Made by a program: the position numbers and the translations under genes. DNA of 55,429 nt from Spirosoma fluviale (lineage in GTDB: Bacteria > Bacteroidota > Bacteroidia > Cytophagales > Cyclobacteriaceae): positions 1 to 55,429 of the forward strand of contig CAMBMU010000007.1 in the NCBI GenBank assembly GCA_945868725.1, written 5' to 3'. Positions 29,664 through 39,876 of this stretch are shown here, one piece after another. How positions within the stretch are numbered: position 1 is the first letter of the stretch; each line of letters opens with the position of its first letter. The notes under the pieces were generated by a model, which saw only the letters and a program-made list of their open reading frames with translations, did not search any database and was not told where the DNA came from.

Positions 29664-30227
29664 ATGGCAAGTACTGCAGATTTTAAAAACGGGCTTTGTC
29701 TCGAAATGAACAACGACATCTACACGATTGTCGAGTTTCAACATGTGAAGCCAGGAAAAGGAGCCGCCTTTGTTCGCACGAAAATGAAAAGCTTGCGAAG
29801 TGGAAAGACCCTTGAAAAAACGTTCAATGCAGGAGAAAAAGTGACTACTGCACGCGTTGAAAAAAGAGGCCATCAGTTTCTTTACAAAGATGATCTAGGT
29901 TACAACTTCATGGACACGAGCAATTATGAGCAAATCTCCTTGGAAGAGCGCTTAATTGAACGCTACAACCTGCTGAAAGATGGTCAACTTGTGGATATTC
30001 TAGTACATGCCGAGCATGAAATTCCGCTTTCTGTAGAGCTTCCTCCTTTCGTAGAATTGATGATTACCTATACTGAACCTGGGATAAAAGGAGATACCGC
30101 TACCAATGCCCTCAAGCAGGCAATAGTGGAAACAGGTGCAACTATCATGGTGCCACTTTTTGTGGAACAGGACATCCTAATCAAGGTAGACACCCGAGAT
30201 GGATCTTACTCAGAAAGAGTTAAATAA
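29664..30227 (+). CDS. efp: Elongation factor P
   Basis: EFQHVKPGKGAAFVRTKMKSLRSGKTLEKTF, GLSVELPPFVELMI-like OB domains, KVDTRDGSYSERVK C-term. Confidence 0.96.
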   Translation: MASTADFKNGLCLEMNNDIYTIVEFQHVKPGKGAAFVRTKMKSLRSGKTLEKTFNAGEKVTTARVEKRGHQFLYKDDLGYNFMDTSNYEQISLEERLIERYNLLKDGQLVDILVHAEHEIPLSVELPPFVELMITYTEPGIKGDTATNALKQAIVETGATIMVPLFVEQDILIKVDTRDGSYSERVK

Positions 30228-30323
30228 GTAGTTTAAATCTCTCGATTTATAGTAAATTACCTTCCCTTTTTGAATTAGTTGAACCCCTAAATGCTCCAGC
30301 TCACGGAACAAAAAAAGAACACT

Positions 30324-30776
30324 ATGAAACCTAAAGAAATCCAAGATTTAATTGACTATATCTCAAGTACCGGCCTTGCAGAAGTAAAAATCAAGACTGA
30401 AGAGTTTGAGCTTTCCGTAAAAAAATATGCAGATGGCTCGACTTCAGCACCTGCACCTCAATACATCGCAGCACCGGCACCTGCCTCAGCAGCACCTACT
30501 CCTGCTTCGCCTAGTCCAGCACCTAGTTCAAATTTAGTAGAGATAAAGTCTCCAATGATTGGCACTTTTTACCTAACTGCAAATCCTGATTCGGCTCCTT
30601 TTGTTACAGAAGGAGGATCGATCAGTGCTGGAAAAACCGTATGCATCATTGAAGCAATGAAGCTATTCAATGAAATTGAGGCGGAAATCTCTGGAAAGAT
30701 TGTCAAAATTCTTGTGGCCAACGCGAGCCCAGTGGAATACGACCAGCCTCTTTTCCTTGTAGACCCAGCAGGTTGA
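30324..30776 (+). CDS. accB: Biotin carboxyl carrier protein of acetyl-CoA carboxylase
   Basis: Likely start [13 protein letters not shown]; Ala/Pro linker; biotinylation motif [14 protein letters not shown]. Confidence 0.95.
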   Translation: MKPKEIQDLIDYISSTGLAEVKIKTEEFELSVKKYADGSTSAPAPQYIAAPAPASAAPTPASPSPAPSSNLVEIKSPMIGTFYLTANPDSAPFVTEGGSISAGKTVCIIEAMKLFNEIEAEISGKIVKILVANASPVEYDQPLFLVDPAG

Positions 30777-30800
30777 TTTTTGCACTAAATAAAATAACAC

Positions 30801-32150
30801 GTGTTTAAAAAAATATTAATTGCCAACCGCGGGGAAATTGCCCTACGGGTGATTCGTACCTGTAAGGAGATGGGGATCAAAACTGTAGCCGTCTATTCCA
30901 CAGCGGATAAAGACAGTCTTCACGTGCGATTTGCAGATGAAGCAGTTTGCATTGGGCCCGCCCCAAGCCGAGAATCCTATTTGAATATCCCGCGTATCAT
31001 TGCTGCTGCTGAAATCACCAATGCAGACGCCATCCATCCTGGCTATGGCTTCCTATCCGAAAACGCAGAGTTCTCAAAAGTTTGCGAGGAATATGGCATC
31101 AAGTTTATCGGGGCCTCCCCAGACATGATTGCTAAAATGGGGGATAAAGCAACTGCAAAGGCCACTATGAGAGCGGCAGGAGTCCCTATCATTCCAGGTT
31201 CTGAAGGCTTGCTTGACTCCATCGAACAGGGTTTAGTCATTGCCAATGAGATGGGCTACCCCGTCATACTAAAAGCTACAGCAGGTGGAGGAGGTAAAGG
31301 AATGCGCATCGTACGAGAAGACAGCGAATTCAAGAAAGGTTGGGATGATGCCAAAATGGAATCTGGTGCTGCTTTTGGAAACGACGGGCTGTATTTGGAA
31401 AAGTTTGTCGAAGAACCTCGACACATTGAAATTCAAATTGTTGGCGATAGAACAGGTAAAGCCTGTCACCTATCTGAGCGCGACTGCTCTATCCAACGAA
31501 GACACCAAAAGCTTGTAGAAGAAACTCCCTCACCATTTATTACGGATGAACTTCGGGATGCAATGGGCAAAGCTGCCATCAAAGGAGCTGAAGCCATTGG
31601 TTATGAAGGAGCAGGTACCATCGAGTTTTTGGTCGACAAAAACCGCAATTTCTATTTTATGGAGATGAATACCCGAATTCAGGTAGAGCATCCCATCACC
31701 GAAGAAGTAACCGACTTTGACCTCATCAAAGAACAAATAAAAGTAGCCGCGGGCGAGACTATTTCTGGTAGAAATTACTACCCGAAGCTATTCGCAATGG
31801 AATGCCGCATCAATGCGGAGGATCCATCCAATGGATTCCGACCTAGCCCAGGCAAAATTCTGAATTTGCATATCCCAGGAGGCCGTGGTGTACGGGTAGA
31901 TTCGCATGTTTACGCGGGCTATGTCATCCCTCCCAATTATGATTCCATGATCGCCAAGCTGATCGTGAGCGGGCAAACAAGAGAAGAAGTAATTGTTCGG
32001 ATGAAGCGGGCATTAGAGGAGTTTGTGATCGATGGCATCAAAACCACCATTCCATTCCATATCGCCTTGCTAGATAACGAAGAGTTTAAGGCAGGTAACT
32101 TCACCACCAAGTTCTTGGAAACCTTCGATTTTTCGATGATCAAGAAATAA
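30801..32150 (+). CDS. accC: Acetyl-CoA carboxylase biotin carboxylase subunit
   Basis: GTG start; [57 protein letters not shown]. Confidence 0.97.
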   Translation: MFKKILIANRGEIALRVIRTCKEMGIKTVAVYSTADKDSLHVRFADEAVCIGPAPSRESYLNIPRIIAAAEITNADAIHPGYGFLSENAEFSKVCEEYGIKFIGASPDMIAKMGDKATAKATMRAAGVPIIPGSEGLLDSIEQGLVIANEMGYPVILKATAGGGGKGMRIVREDSEFKKGWDDAKMESGAAFGNDGLYLEKFVEEPRHIEIQIVGDRTGKACHLSERDCSIQRRHQKLVEETPSPFITDELRDAMGKAAIKGAEAIGYEGAGTIEFLVDKNRNFYFMEMNTRIQVEHPITEEVTDFDLIKEQIKVAAGETISGRNYYPKLFAMECRINAEDPSNGFRPSPGKILNLHIPGGRGVRVDSHVYAGYVIPPNYDSMIAKLIVSGQTREEVIVRMKRALEEFVIDGIKTTIPFHIALLDNEEFKAGNFTTKFLETFDFSMIKK

Positions 32151-32155
32151 AATCT

Positions 32156-32232
32156 GATTATCCGCAATCATGCTGGCAGTTCAGCATGTCTATTTAAAAC
32201 TGCGGATAATCGTTGACAGACCGCAGTCAACG
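32156..32232. repeat. Cluster of inverted repeats downstream of accC
   Basis: GATTATCCGCA (32156-32166)/TGCGGATAATC (32201-32211) enclosing CATGCTG-GCAGTT-CAGCATG (32169-32188); CGTTGAC-N8-GTCAACG (32211-32232). Confidence 0.8.
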
Positions 32233-32334
32233 GTCCACAGCCCACCTAATTGAACCTCAAACCTTTATCTCTAGGATTGGTGTAACATAAACGGATAATC
32301 AAAAAATAAGAAATCCAGGTCCTGGAATTCATGC

Positions 32335-32370
32335 ATAAAAAAAGGAGAAACTTTGTTTCTCCTTTTTTAT
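32335..32370. terminator. Bidirectional terminator between accC and pyk
   Basis: AAAAAAGGAGAAA-CTTTG-TTTCTCCTTTTTT perfect 13-bp stem. Confidence 0.9.
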
Positions 32371-32395
32371 GCTACAAGTAAAATGCCTGCAGGGA

Positions 32396-33826
32396 TTATC
32401 CTACCACATGCAGTTTCAACATGTTTGTTTTTCCTTTTTCGTTGAGTGGCATGCTCCCAGTATTCACAATCACATCTCCCTCGTGCACATGCCCATCTTG
32501 CTTCAAAATGGCCTCAATATCCGCAAACACCCCATCTGTAGAGGCCTGTCCTTCGTAATAATAAACCCGAACTCCCCAAACTAGGGACAATTGGGTCAAG
32601 AGTTTCTGATTTCTCGTAAATACAAAAATATTGGATAGCGGACGGTGAGAAGCCAATCGAAATCCTGTAAACCCTGAAGAAGTAAGGCCTACAATAGCTT
32701 TTGCCTTCACATTTCTAGAAAGCCTCGCTGCCATGAGAATCAGGTTATTGCTCAAAAAGGTAGCATCTTCCTCCGGTATTTTGTAAAGGTTGTGGTACAC
32801 CTCCGCATTTTCTTCCAAATAGGTAATGATGCTGGTCATCGCCTTCACTGCGTGGATAGGATACTTTCCAGAGGCCGTTTCTGCTGAAAGCATCACTGCA
32901 TCAGCCCCATCCAATACCGCGTTCGCTACATCATTGGTCTCCGCACGAGTAGGGCGAGGATTTTGAATCATGCTTTCCATCATCTGTGTAGCAATGATGA
33001 CTGGCTTGCAGGCCAGCTTGCATTTTTCCACCATCTTCTTTTGCCAAAGTGGTACAATTTCCATGGGAACTTCTACTCCTAGATCTCCGCGGGCAACCAT
33101 GATTGCATCGGTAGCTTCAATGATGGCGTCAATATTTTCGAGCGCTTCCGGCTTTTCAATTTTGGCGACAATTTTACAATCCTTTCCTGCTTTTTTAATT
33201 CGCTCACGCAAATCTGTGATATCCTCAGCGGAACGCACAAAAGACAAAGCAATCCAATCGACATCATTTGCCAATCCAAACTCTAGATCTTCCAGGTCTT
33301 TTTCAGTCAGAGAAGGTGCAGAAACTTTCGTATTCGGTAGATTGATTCCCTTTCTAGATTTCAAAATACCGCCATGGATTACCGTGCAATTCACATCTTT
33401 TCCATTGGTACTATTGACCACCAATTCCAGATTTCCATCGTCAATCAAGATGTGCTCCCCTTCTTGAACATCCTGAGGAAGGTTCTTGTAGACGGTGCTC
33501 ACCAACGAGGCTGTGCCGATCACTGGATCAGAGGTAATGGTGATTTTGTCTCCTGGATTAATTTCAACTCCATTATTTTCAACTTCACCCACTCGTATTT
33601 TTGGACCTTGCAGATCTTGAAGAATGCCTAAATGGCAATTCAACTCTTGATTTACTTTTCGGATGGTCTCAAGTACTTCTTTGTGCACCTCATGGGTGCC
33701 ATGGGAAAAATTAAGGCGAAAAACATTCGCTCCAGCAAAAGCCAAACTTTTGATCATTTCGTACGAATTCGAAGCCGGACCAATGGTGGCTAAAATTTTT
33801 GTCTTTTTAAAAGGTAAATGAGACAT
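32396..33826 (-). CDS. pyk: Pyruvate kinase
   Basis: KTKILATIGPASNSYEMIKSLAFAGANVFRLNFSHGTHE, KIEKPEALENIDAIIEATDAIMVARGDLGVE, MLSAETASGKYP. Confidence 0.97.
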   Translation of the reverse strand: MSHLPFKKTKILATIGPASNSYEMIKSLAFAGANVFRLNFSHGTHEVHKEVLETIRKVNQELNCHLGILQDLQGPKIRVGEVENNGVEINPGDKITITSDPVIGTASLVSTVYKNLPQDVQEGEHILIDDGNLELVVNSTNGKDVNCTVIHGGILKSRKGINLPNTKVSAPSLTEKDLEDLEFGLANDVDWIALSFVRSAEDITDLRERIKKAGKDCKIVAKIEKPEALENIDAIIEATDAIMVARGDLGVEVPMEIVPLWQKKMVEKCKLACKPVIIATQMMESMIQNPRPTRAETNDVANAVLDGADAVMLSAETASGKYPIHAVKAMTSIITYLEENAEVYHNLYKIPEEDATFLSNNLILMAARLSRNVKAKAIVGLTSSGFTGFRLASHRPLSNIFVFTRNQKLLTQLSLVWGVRVYYYEGQASTDGVFADIEAILKQDGHVHEGDVIVNTGSMPLNEKGKTNMLKLHVVG

Positions 33827-33832
33827 AGTGTA

Positions 33833-34261
33833 TTAATAGGTTAATAGGTTTTCTTTTGATTTTAGCTTGGAAATATCTATCCGTACAATGCTTTGAACCA
33901 ACGAATTTCTCGAAAGCTTTTCCATAAAATTACTTAAATCCAATTGCTCGGTTTCATCTTGAACTAAAAGGAAATAGTCTAAATTTTTTAACTCAGGGAT
34001 CAAATAAGCGAGTTGCTGCGTGGAATTAATCGCCTTGTTTTTTAAAAGCTGAATAAATCCATGGGGCAAAGAAAGAAAATACTGAGCGATTTCTAACTTC
34101 TCAGCATTTAGAAACTCCAACTCCAAGTCATCAGCTTTTACCAAATTGAGTTCCAATTCCTGGTTGACTAACCAAGCCATCCGATATTCCCGTATTGGAG
34201 ACACTATTCCGAGCAATTCAAAGTCAAAAGTAGGTTCAATTTGTAGCTTGGCCTTCTTCAT
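33833..34261 (-). CDS. IPExxxVDY family protein
   Basis: Family signature as IPELKNLDYFLLV; located next to pyk and divergent from acpP, a typical Bacteroidota context. Confidence 0.82.
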   Translation of the reverse strand: MKKAKLQIEPTFDFELLGIVSPIREYRMAWLVNQELELNLVKADDLELEFLNAEKLEIAQYFLSLPHGFIQLLKNKAINSTQQLAYLIPELKNLDYFLLVQDETEQLDLSNFMEKLSRNSLVQSIVRIDISKLKSKENLLTY

Positions 34262-34412
34262 TGGGGAAGATCAGTAGGAAACACAAAAATAGAAATTAAA
34301 ACGAAGCAAGGGCCATATTCGCACGATGCAAAATTTACTTCCTCCATTTCTTTGTCAATTAGGCATTAAATATATTTCTTTGCGGAGAGTTATTAACTAA
34401 ACTGATCACAAA

Positions 34413-34649
34413 ATGTCTGAAATTGCACAAAAAGTAAAGGCCATCATTGTTGACAAACTTGGCGTAGAAGAATCTGAAGTAACTATGGAAGCAAGCTTCA
34501 CCAATGATCTTGGCGCTGATTCTTTGGATACTGTAGAATTGATTATGGAATTCGAAAAAGAATTCAACATTTCTATTCCAGACGACCAAGCAGAACAAAT
34601 CGGTACCGTAGGCGCTGCTGTAGCGTACCTTGAGGCTAACGTAAAATAA
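34413..34649 (+). CDS. acpP: Acyl carrier protein
   Basis: [38 protein letters not shown]. Confidence 0.97.
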   Translation: MSEIAQKVKAIIVDKLGVEESEVTMEASFTNDLGADSLDTVELIMEFEKEFNISIPDDQAEQIGTVGAAVAYLEANVK

Positions 34650-34669
34650 AAATCACTCAAATTCATTCT

Positions 34670-35920
34670 ATGAATTTAAAAAGAGTTGTAGTAACGGGCA
34701 TAGGTGCACTCACTCCGATCGGTAATACCAAAGACGAGTTCTGGAAAGGATTAGCTTCTGGTGTGAGTGGCGCCGCGCCCATTACTCATTTTGATGCCTC
34801 CCTTTTTAAAACCCAGTTTGCCTGCGAAGTTAAAAACTTTGATATCGAGCAATTTGTCGAGCGCAAAGAAGCACGCAAAATGGACCCCTTCACCCAATAT
34901 GCAATGGTAGCCGCTGAGGAAGCCATGAGCGATTCAGGACTCAACCTTGAAACCCTTGACCTTTCCCGTGCGGGAGTGATTTGGGGCTCGGGAATCGGAG
35001 GAATCAAAACCTTCCAAGACGAAGTAACCGCCTTCAATCAAGGTGACGGAACTCCTCGATTCAATCCCTTCTTTATTCCTAAAATGATTGCAGACATTGC
35101 TGCGGGTTTTATCTCCATAAAATATGGATTTAGAGGCCCTAACTTTGTCACTGTTTCCGCCTGTGCTTCTGCAACCAATGCTTTAATCGATGCATTTAAT
35201 TACATCCGATTGGGCAAAGCAGATGTATTTATTAGTGGTGGATCCGAGGCTGCCGTTACCGAATCAGGTATCGGTGGATTCAATGCGATGAAAGCCCTTT
35301 CCCAGCGAAATGATTCTCCTCAAACTGCCTCTAGACCATTTGACAATGACCGCGATGGTTTTGTCTTAGGTGAAGGAGCGGGTGCTTTGATCCTAGAGGA
35401 ACTAGAGCATGCCAAAGCCAGGGGAGCGAAAATATACGCCGAATTGGTCGGCGGCGGAATGACCGCAGATGCCAACCACATCACTGCTCCTCATCCTGAA
35501 GGATTGGGTGCTAGCAGTGTGATGAAAATTACACTTGAAGACGCAGGGCTTCAGCCTGAACAAATTGATTACATCAATGTGCATGGCACCTCTACCCCAC
35601 TTGGCGATGTAAGCGAAACTAAGGCCATACAGCAAGTATTTGGAGAGCACGCGTACCAAATGAACATCAGCAGCACAAAGTCCATGACAGGGCATCTTTT
35701 AGGAGCTGCAGGGGCCATTGAAGCAATCGCTTGTATCCTTGCTATTCAGCATAGCCTTGTTCCTCCTACGATTAACCATTTTACGGACGACGAAGCATTT
35801 GACCCTAGGCTCAACCTGACTTTCCATAAGGCTCAGGAGAGAGAAATTAACTACGCGCTAAGTAATACCTTCGGATTTGGCGGTCATAATTGCTCTGTCA
35901 TTTTCAAAAAATACAACTGA
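34670..35920 (+). CDS. fabF: Beta-ketoacyl-ACP synthase II
   Basis: RVVVTGIGALTPIGNTKDEFW, VSACASATNALIDA, NVHGTSTPLGDVSETKAI, TKSMTGHLLGAAGAIE, NTFGFGGHN. Confidence 0.97.
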   Translation: MNLKRVVVTGIGALTPIGNTKDEFWKGLASGVSGAAPITHFDASLFKTQFACEVKNFDIEQFVERKEARKMDPFTQYAMVAAEEAMSDSGLNLETLDLSRAGVIWGSGIGGIKTFQDEVTAFNQGDGTPRFNPFFIPKMIADIAAGFISIKYGFRGPNFVTVSACASATNALIDAFNYIRLGKADVFISGGSEAAVTESGIGGFNAMKALSQRNDSPQTASRPFDNDRDGFVLGEGAGALILEELEHAKARGAKIYAELVGGGMTADANHITAPHPEGLGASSVMKITLEDAGLQPEQIDYINVHGTSTPLGDVSETKAIQQVFGEHAYQMNISSTKSMTGHLLGAAGAIEAIACILAIQHSLVPPTINHFTDDEAFDPRLNLTFHKAQEREINYALSNTFGFGGHNCSVIFKKYN

Positions 35921-35925
35921 TCCGC

Positions 35926-36666
35926 GTGAAGCTCTTTCAGCGATTAGGAATCTCCTCCCTCTTTTTTAGTGCTAAAGACAAAAGGCTTGCCACCTCGATT
36001 CAATTGATTCTAGGAAGCAAGCCTTTTAACTTAGCCCTCTACCGACTTGCACTTACACCTGCAGGATTAGGTGAAGAAATCAATAAAGGATTTCGGAAGT
36101 CCAATGAACGACTGGAATTCTTAGGTGACGCAATTCTTGGCGCTGTTATTGCCGAATATTTATTTAAAAAATATCCGTATAGAGATGAGGGATTTCTCAC
36201 AGAGACAAGGTCCAAACTGGTCAATAGAGAAACCCTGAACGAGGTTGGAATAAAAATAGGTTTAAAAAAAACCTTGCAGCAGGTAATCGATAATCGTCAA
36301 TTTGTCGCAAATAAATCCCTTTATGGAGATATCCTTGAAGCATTTTTAGGCGCTATCTATTTGGATCGAGGGTATGCATTTACTAAAAAATTGATTCTCC
36401 AACGGATTCTAATTCACCTAGATTTGGAAGGAATGGTCACCACCGTTTCCAACCATAAAAGCAAGCTAATTGAATGGTCTCAGCGGGAAGGAAACCAGGT
36501 TGAATTTCAAGTTGTCCATGTTAGCAGCAACCAAAGGTACAAGGAGTTTGTTGTAGCTGTGGTAGTCAACGGAGAAGAGGTAGCTCAAGGAAAAGGAGAA
36601 ACCAAGAAAAAGGCAGAGCAAGAAGCTTCAAAAAATGCCTGTGAGAAACTTCAGATAGCTCGTTGA
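35926..36666 (+). CDS. rnc: Ribonuclease III
   Basis: NERLEFLGDAILGAVIAEYLF signature, C-terminal dsRBD; likely GTG start at 35926 just after fabF stop (ORF opens at 35890). Confidence 0.93.
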   Translation: MKLFQRLGISSLFFSAKDKRLATSIQLILGSKPFNLALYRLALTPAGLGEEINKGFRKSNERLEFLGDAILGAVIAEYLFKKYPYRDEGFLTETRSKLVNRETLNEVGIKIGLKKTLQQVIDNRQFVANKSLYGDILEAFLGAIYLDRGYAFTKKLILQRILIHLDLEGMVTTVSNHKSKLIEWSQREGNQVEFQVVHVSSNQRYKEFVVAVVVNGEEVAQGKGETKKKAEQEASKNACEKLQIAR

Positions 36667-36690
36667 TCCGTTAAATTCACTGAGGAAAGC

Positions 36691-38529
36691 ATGAATGCAT
36701 TAAAGATTGCCGGCGCAACACTGAATCAAACTCCTCTCGATTGGAAGGGTAATTTTGAGCGCATTGTCCTCGCAATTCAAAAAGCACGCGCAGCGCAAGT
36801 GGAGCTACTTTGCTTTCCTGAGCTCAGCATTACTGGCTATGGTGCGGAAGACCTTTTTCTAAGCCCCTGGTTTGCCGACAAAGCCAAGCTACAACTCGAG
36901 CAGCTTCTACCCCATTCTAAAGACATTACCCTAGCTGTTGGACTGCCCATCCGATTGGAAAACAAGGTTTACAACACCATGGCTATCCTTGAAAATGGTG
37001 CGGTAAAAGGCATTGTAGCCAAGCAGTTTATGGCCATCGATGGCGTTCACTATGAATTCCGTTGGTTTACCCCCTGGCCTGCATCGCAACAAACCACTGT
37101 TGAAATCAACGGCATACAAGTCCCCTTTGGAGATCTTACTTTTCACTTGAAAGGCATACACTACGGATTTGAGATCTGTGAAGATGCCTGGAGAGGAGAA
37201 GCTCGGCCTGGATACCGGCTTTTTGAAAGACAGGTGGATTTAATTTTAAATCCCAGCGCCTCTCATTTTGCAATGAACAAGACCCTGGAGCGGAAAGCAC
37301 TAGTTTCCAAGAGCTCAGCAATGTTCAACTGCTACTATTTTTATGTCAACCTACTTGGCAATGAGGCGGGTAGAATGATTTTTGATGGGGAGATATTACT
37401 CGCCAAGGATGGTGAGGTACTCGGCAGAAACCAGTTACTCTCGTTTGAATCGGTTCAGTTATGCACCTTTTCCCTCGAAAATAAGCAGCAACACCTCGCT
37501 CCAATTCAGTCCAAAGAATGGGAGTTTGTACAGGCCGCTAGCTTGGCACTTTTTGATTACCTCCGCAAGAGTAAAGCCAAAGGGTTTGTCCTTTCCCTTT
37601 CTGGCGGAGCAGACTCTTCGACCATCGCCGTGCTCGTTGCTGAAATGGTACGAAGAGGCATCCAAGAACTTGGCGTAGACGGCTTTATATCCAAACTTGG
37701 GCTACCGCTCAGAGCAAGCAAGGAAGACCCAGAGAAAAGCTTGGTGAATCAGCTCCTAACCACCGCCTACCAAGGCACGGAAAACTCTTCAGACCCCACA
37801 TTTAACTCAGCCAAAGGCTTGGCTGAAAGTCTTGGAGCAACCTTTATGAGTTGGACCATCGACGACGAAGTCCAGGGCTACAGCCAAAAAATCGAAGCCG
37901 CTTTGGGAAGGGCACTTACTTGGGAGCAAGACGATATCAGTTTACAGAATATCCAAGCACGCACACGCTCACCCATCATCTGGCTAGTGGCCAACCTAAA
38001 AAACGCCTTGCTCCTATCCACTTCCAATCGAAGTGAGGGGGATGTGGGCTATACGACCATGGATGGAGACACGAGTGGAAGTATTTCACCCATCGCGGGA
38101 GTAGACAAGGATTTTGTAATCCACTGGTTGCAGTGGGCTGAAAAAAACCTAGACCGTCCAGGCCTTCGTGAAGTGAATGCGCTTACCCCTACAGCCGAAC
38201 TTCGGCCTCAAGAGCGAAGCCAAACGGATGAAAAAGACCTCATGCCCTATTCCCTTTTGGTTGAGATCGAACGCTTGGCAATCCGAGACCGTCGTTCACC
38301 CCTAGAGGTATTTGTAGCGCTTCGGAAAAAAAATGAGTTTGAAGAGGCCGAATTGAAGGAATATATTAAAAAATTCTTCCTACTTTGGTCTCGAAATCAA
38401 TGGAAAAGGGAACGATTAGCGCCCTCCTTCCACTTGGATGATTTCAATGTAGACCCCAAAACCTGGTGTCGATTCCCCATCCTCTCTGGAGGATTTGAAG
38501 AAGAATTAAATCAATTAGATCAGAACTAA
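36691..38529 (+). CDS. nadE: Glutamine-dependent NAD+ synthetase
   Basis: N-terminal nitrilase domain (FPELSITGYGAEDLFL, YGFEICEDAW), SGGADSSTIAVLV P-loop, SNRSEGDVGYTTMDGDTSGSISPIAGVDK. Confidence 0.95.
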   Translation: MNALKIAGATLNQTPLDWKGNFERIVLAIQKARAAQVELLCFPELSITGYGAEDLFLSPWFADKAKLQLEQLLPHSKDITLAVGLPIRLENKVYNTMAILENGAVKGIVAKQFMAIDGVHYEFRWFTPWPASQQTTVEINGIQVPFGDLTFHLKGIHYGFEICEDAWRGEARPGYRLFERQVDLILNPSASHFAMNKTLERKALVSKSSAMFNCYYFYVNLLGNEAGRMIFDGEILLAKDGEVLGRNQLLSFESVQLCTFSLENKQQHLAPIQSKEWEFVQAASLALFDYLRKSKAKGFVLSLSGGADSSTIAVLVAEMVRRGIQELGVDGFISKLGLPLRASKEDPEKSLVNQLLTTAYQGTENSSDPTFNSAKGLAESLGATFMSWTIDDEVQGYSQKIEAALGRALTWEQDDISLQNIQARTRSPIIWLVANLKNALLLSTSNRSEGDVGYTTMDGDTSGSISPIAGVDKDFVIHWLQWAEKNLDRPGLREVNALTPTAELRPQERSQTDEKDLMPYSLLVEIERLAIRDRRSPLEVFVALRKKNEFEEAELKEYIKKFFLLWSRNQWKRERLAPSFHLDDFNVDPKTWCRFPILSGGFEEELNQLDQN

Positions 38530-38531
38530 GC

Positions 38532-39632
38532 ATGCTTTCATTTCTTTTTAGCTTTATTGTTTGGGATCCTAGCCCCACGATTTTCGAGAGCTTTGATCGC
38601 TTCAGATGGTACGGTTTACTTTTTGCTTTAGGATTTATCATCTCCCAGCAAATCATGGTTTACTTTTTTAAGCAAGAAGGAAAAAACCCTGCATTGGTAG
38701 ATCAACTCACGATTTACATGGTTTTGGCCACCATCATAGGCGCACGTTTGGGACATGTGTTGTTTTATGAGCCTGAAAAATACATGGGCAACCCATTGAA
38801 TATCCTTAAAATTTGGGAAGGAGGACTAGCTTCCCATGGTGCTGCGATTTCCATTCCTATTGCCCTATGGCTCTACACAAAGCGCAACCAAGGGATGCGC
38901 TACCTTTGGGTAGTGGATCGGATTGTGATCGTTGTAGCACTGACTGGAGTGCTGATTCGGACGGGTAATTTGATGAACTCAGAGATTGGCGGGAAAGACA
39001 CCAACTCGGACACTGGAATCGTCTATGCTCGAGATACAGAAGAAATTTTGAATACGCTACGTGTACCTATCGAATCTATAGAAGCCTATCAGCCAACAGA
39101 TCGAGACACTGAGCTGAAGGGTACAGGGATTGTTCCAGTAAATTTCGATGTGGTGATTACCAAAGGGAATTATACAAAAGAGAGTTTGGAATCTATCCTT
39201 TCCCAAGACATCAAGTATGCGCTCACGCAGTTTAATTCTTCCAAAGAGTTTTTGGCGGAGCCTCTGAACACACCCCTCCAGCTAGAAGTCAAAGAACAGG
39301 CGACCAATTATTTGGTAACAGTTAAAACCCTTGGACGAGTAAAATACCCCACTCAGATCTTCGAAGCAGCGTCCTATTTCTTAATTTTTCTTTTGCTGCT
39401 AAGCTTGTGGATTAAGTACAAATCCAAACTCCCTGACGGGCTACTTTTCGGCCTATTTTTCATTCTGGTGTTCGGAGCACGCTTTGGATGGGAATTCTTC
39501 AAAGAAGTTCAGGTGGACTTTGAACAATCCATGCAGTTGAATATGGGGCAACTCTTGAGTATTCCTCTCATTACTATAGGATTGATCATGGTGATTCGAG
39601 CCTTAAAAAAGGGAAGTCCAAAAATCGACTAA
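38532..39632 (+). CDS. lgt: Prolipoprotein diacylglyceryl transferase with enlarged internal region
   Basis: [33 protein letters not shown] signature, YPTQIFEA; about 115 aa between the signature and YPTQ. Confidence 0.92.
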   Translation: MLSFLFSFIVWDPSPTIFESFDRFRWYGLLFALGFIISQQIMVYFFKQEGKNPALVDQLTIYMVLATIIGARLGHVLFYEPEKYMGNPLNILKIWEGGLASHGAAISIPIALWLYTKRNQGMRYLWVVDRIVIVVALTGVLIRTGNLMNSEIGGKDTNSDTGIVYARDTEEILNTLRVPIESIEAYQPTDRDTELKGTGIVPVNFDVVITKGNYTKESLESILSQDIKYALTQFNSSKEFLAEPLNTPLQLEVKEQATNYLVTVKTLGRVKYPTQIFEAASYFLIFLLLLSLWIKYKSKLPDGLLFGLFFILVFGARFGWEFFKEVQVDFEQSMQLNMGQLLSIPLITIGLIMVIRALKKGSPKID

Positions 39633-39865
39633 GGTACTGGGTCGTGACCATGGCCTCCCCAAGGATGGCATCTAACGATCCGTTTGAGCCCCAACAATCC
39701 TCCTTTGAATACACCATGCTTGAGAATGGCTTCTTTCATGTATTGACTGCAGGTAGGGCTGTATCGGCAGCTTGCTGGAAAAATTGGTGAAATCACATAT
39801 TGGTAGACCAGTACAGGAAATATGGCTATCTTTCGGAGGTAGGTCTTGAACATAGTGCTTACCAT
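39629..39865 (-). CDS. yidD: Membrane protein insertion efficiency factor YidD
   Basis: [61 protein letters not shown] at 39874 or ATG at 39865/39853 possible starts. Confidence 0.92.
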   Translation of the reverse strand: MVSTMFKTYLRKIAIFPVLVYQYVISPIFPASCRYSPTCSQYMKEAILKHGVFKGGLLGLKRIVRCHPWGGHGHDPVP

Positions 39866-39876
39866 TTTGGTCAAAC

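Noticed and set aside
30460-30535. Ala/Pro repeat (GCACCT-rich) as a possible tandem repeat element
   Set aside because: It is the normal flexible linker of AccB
32970-33467. 165-aa plus-strand ORF antisense to pyk
   Set aside because: Ser-rich shadow ORF inside a confident pyruvate kinase CDS
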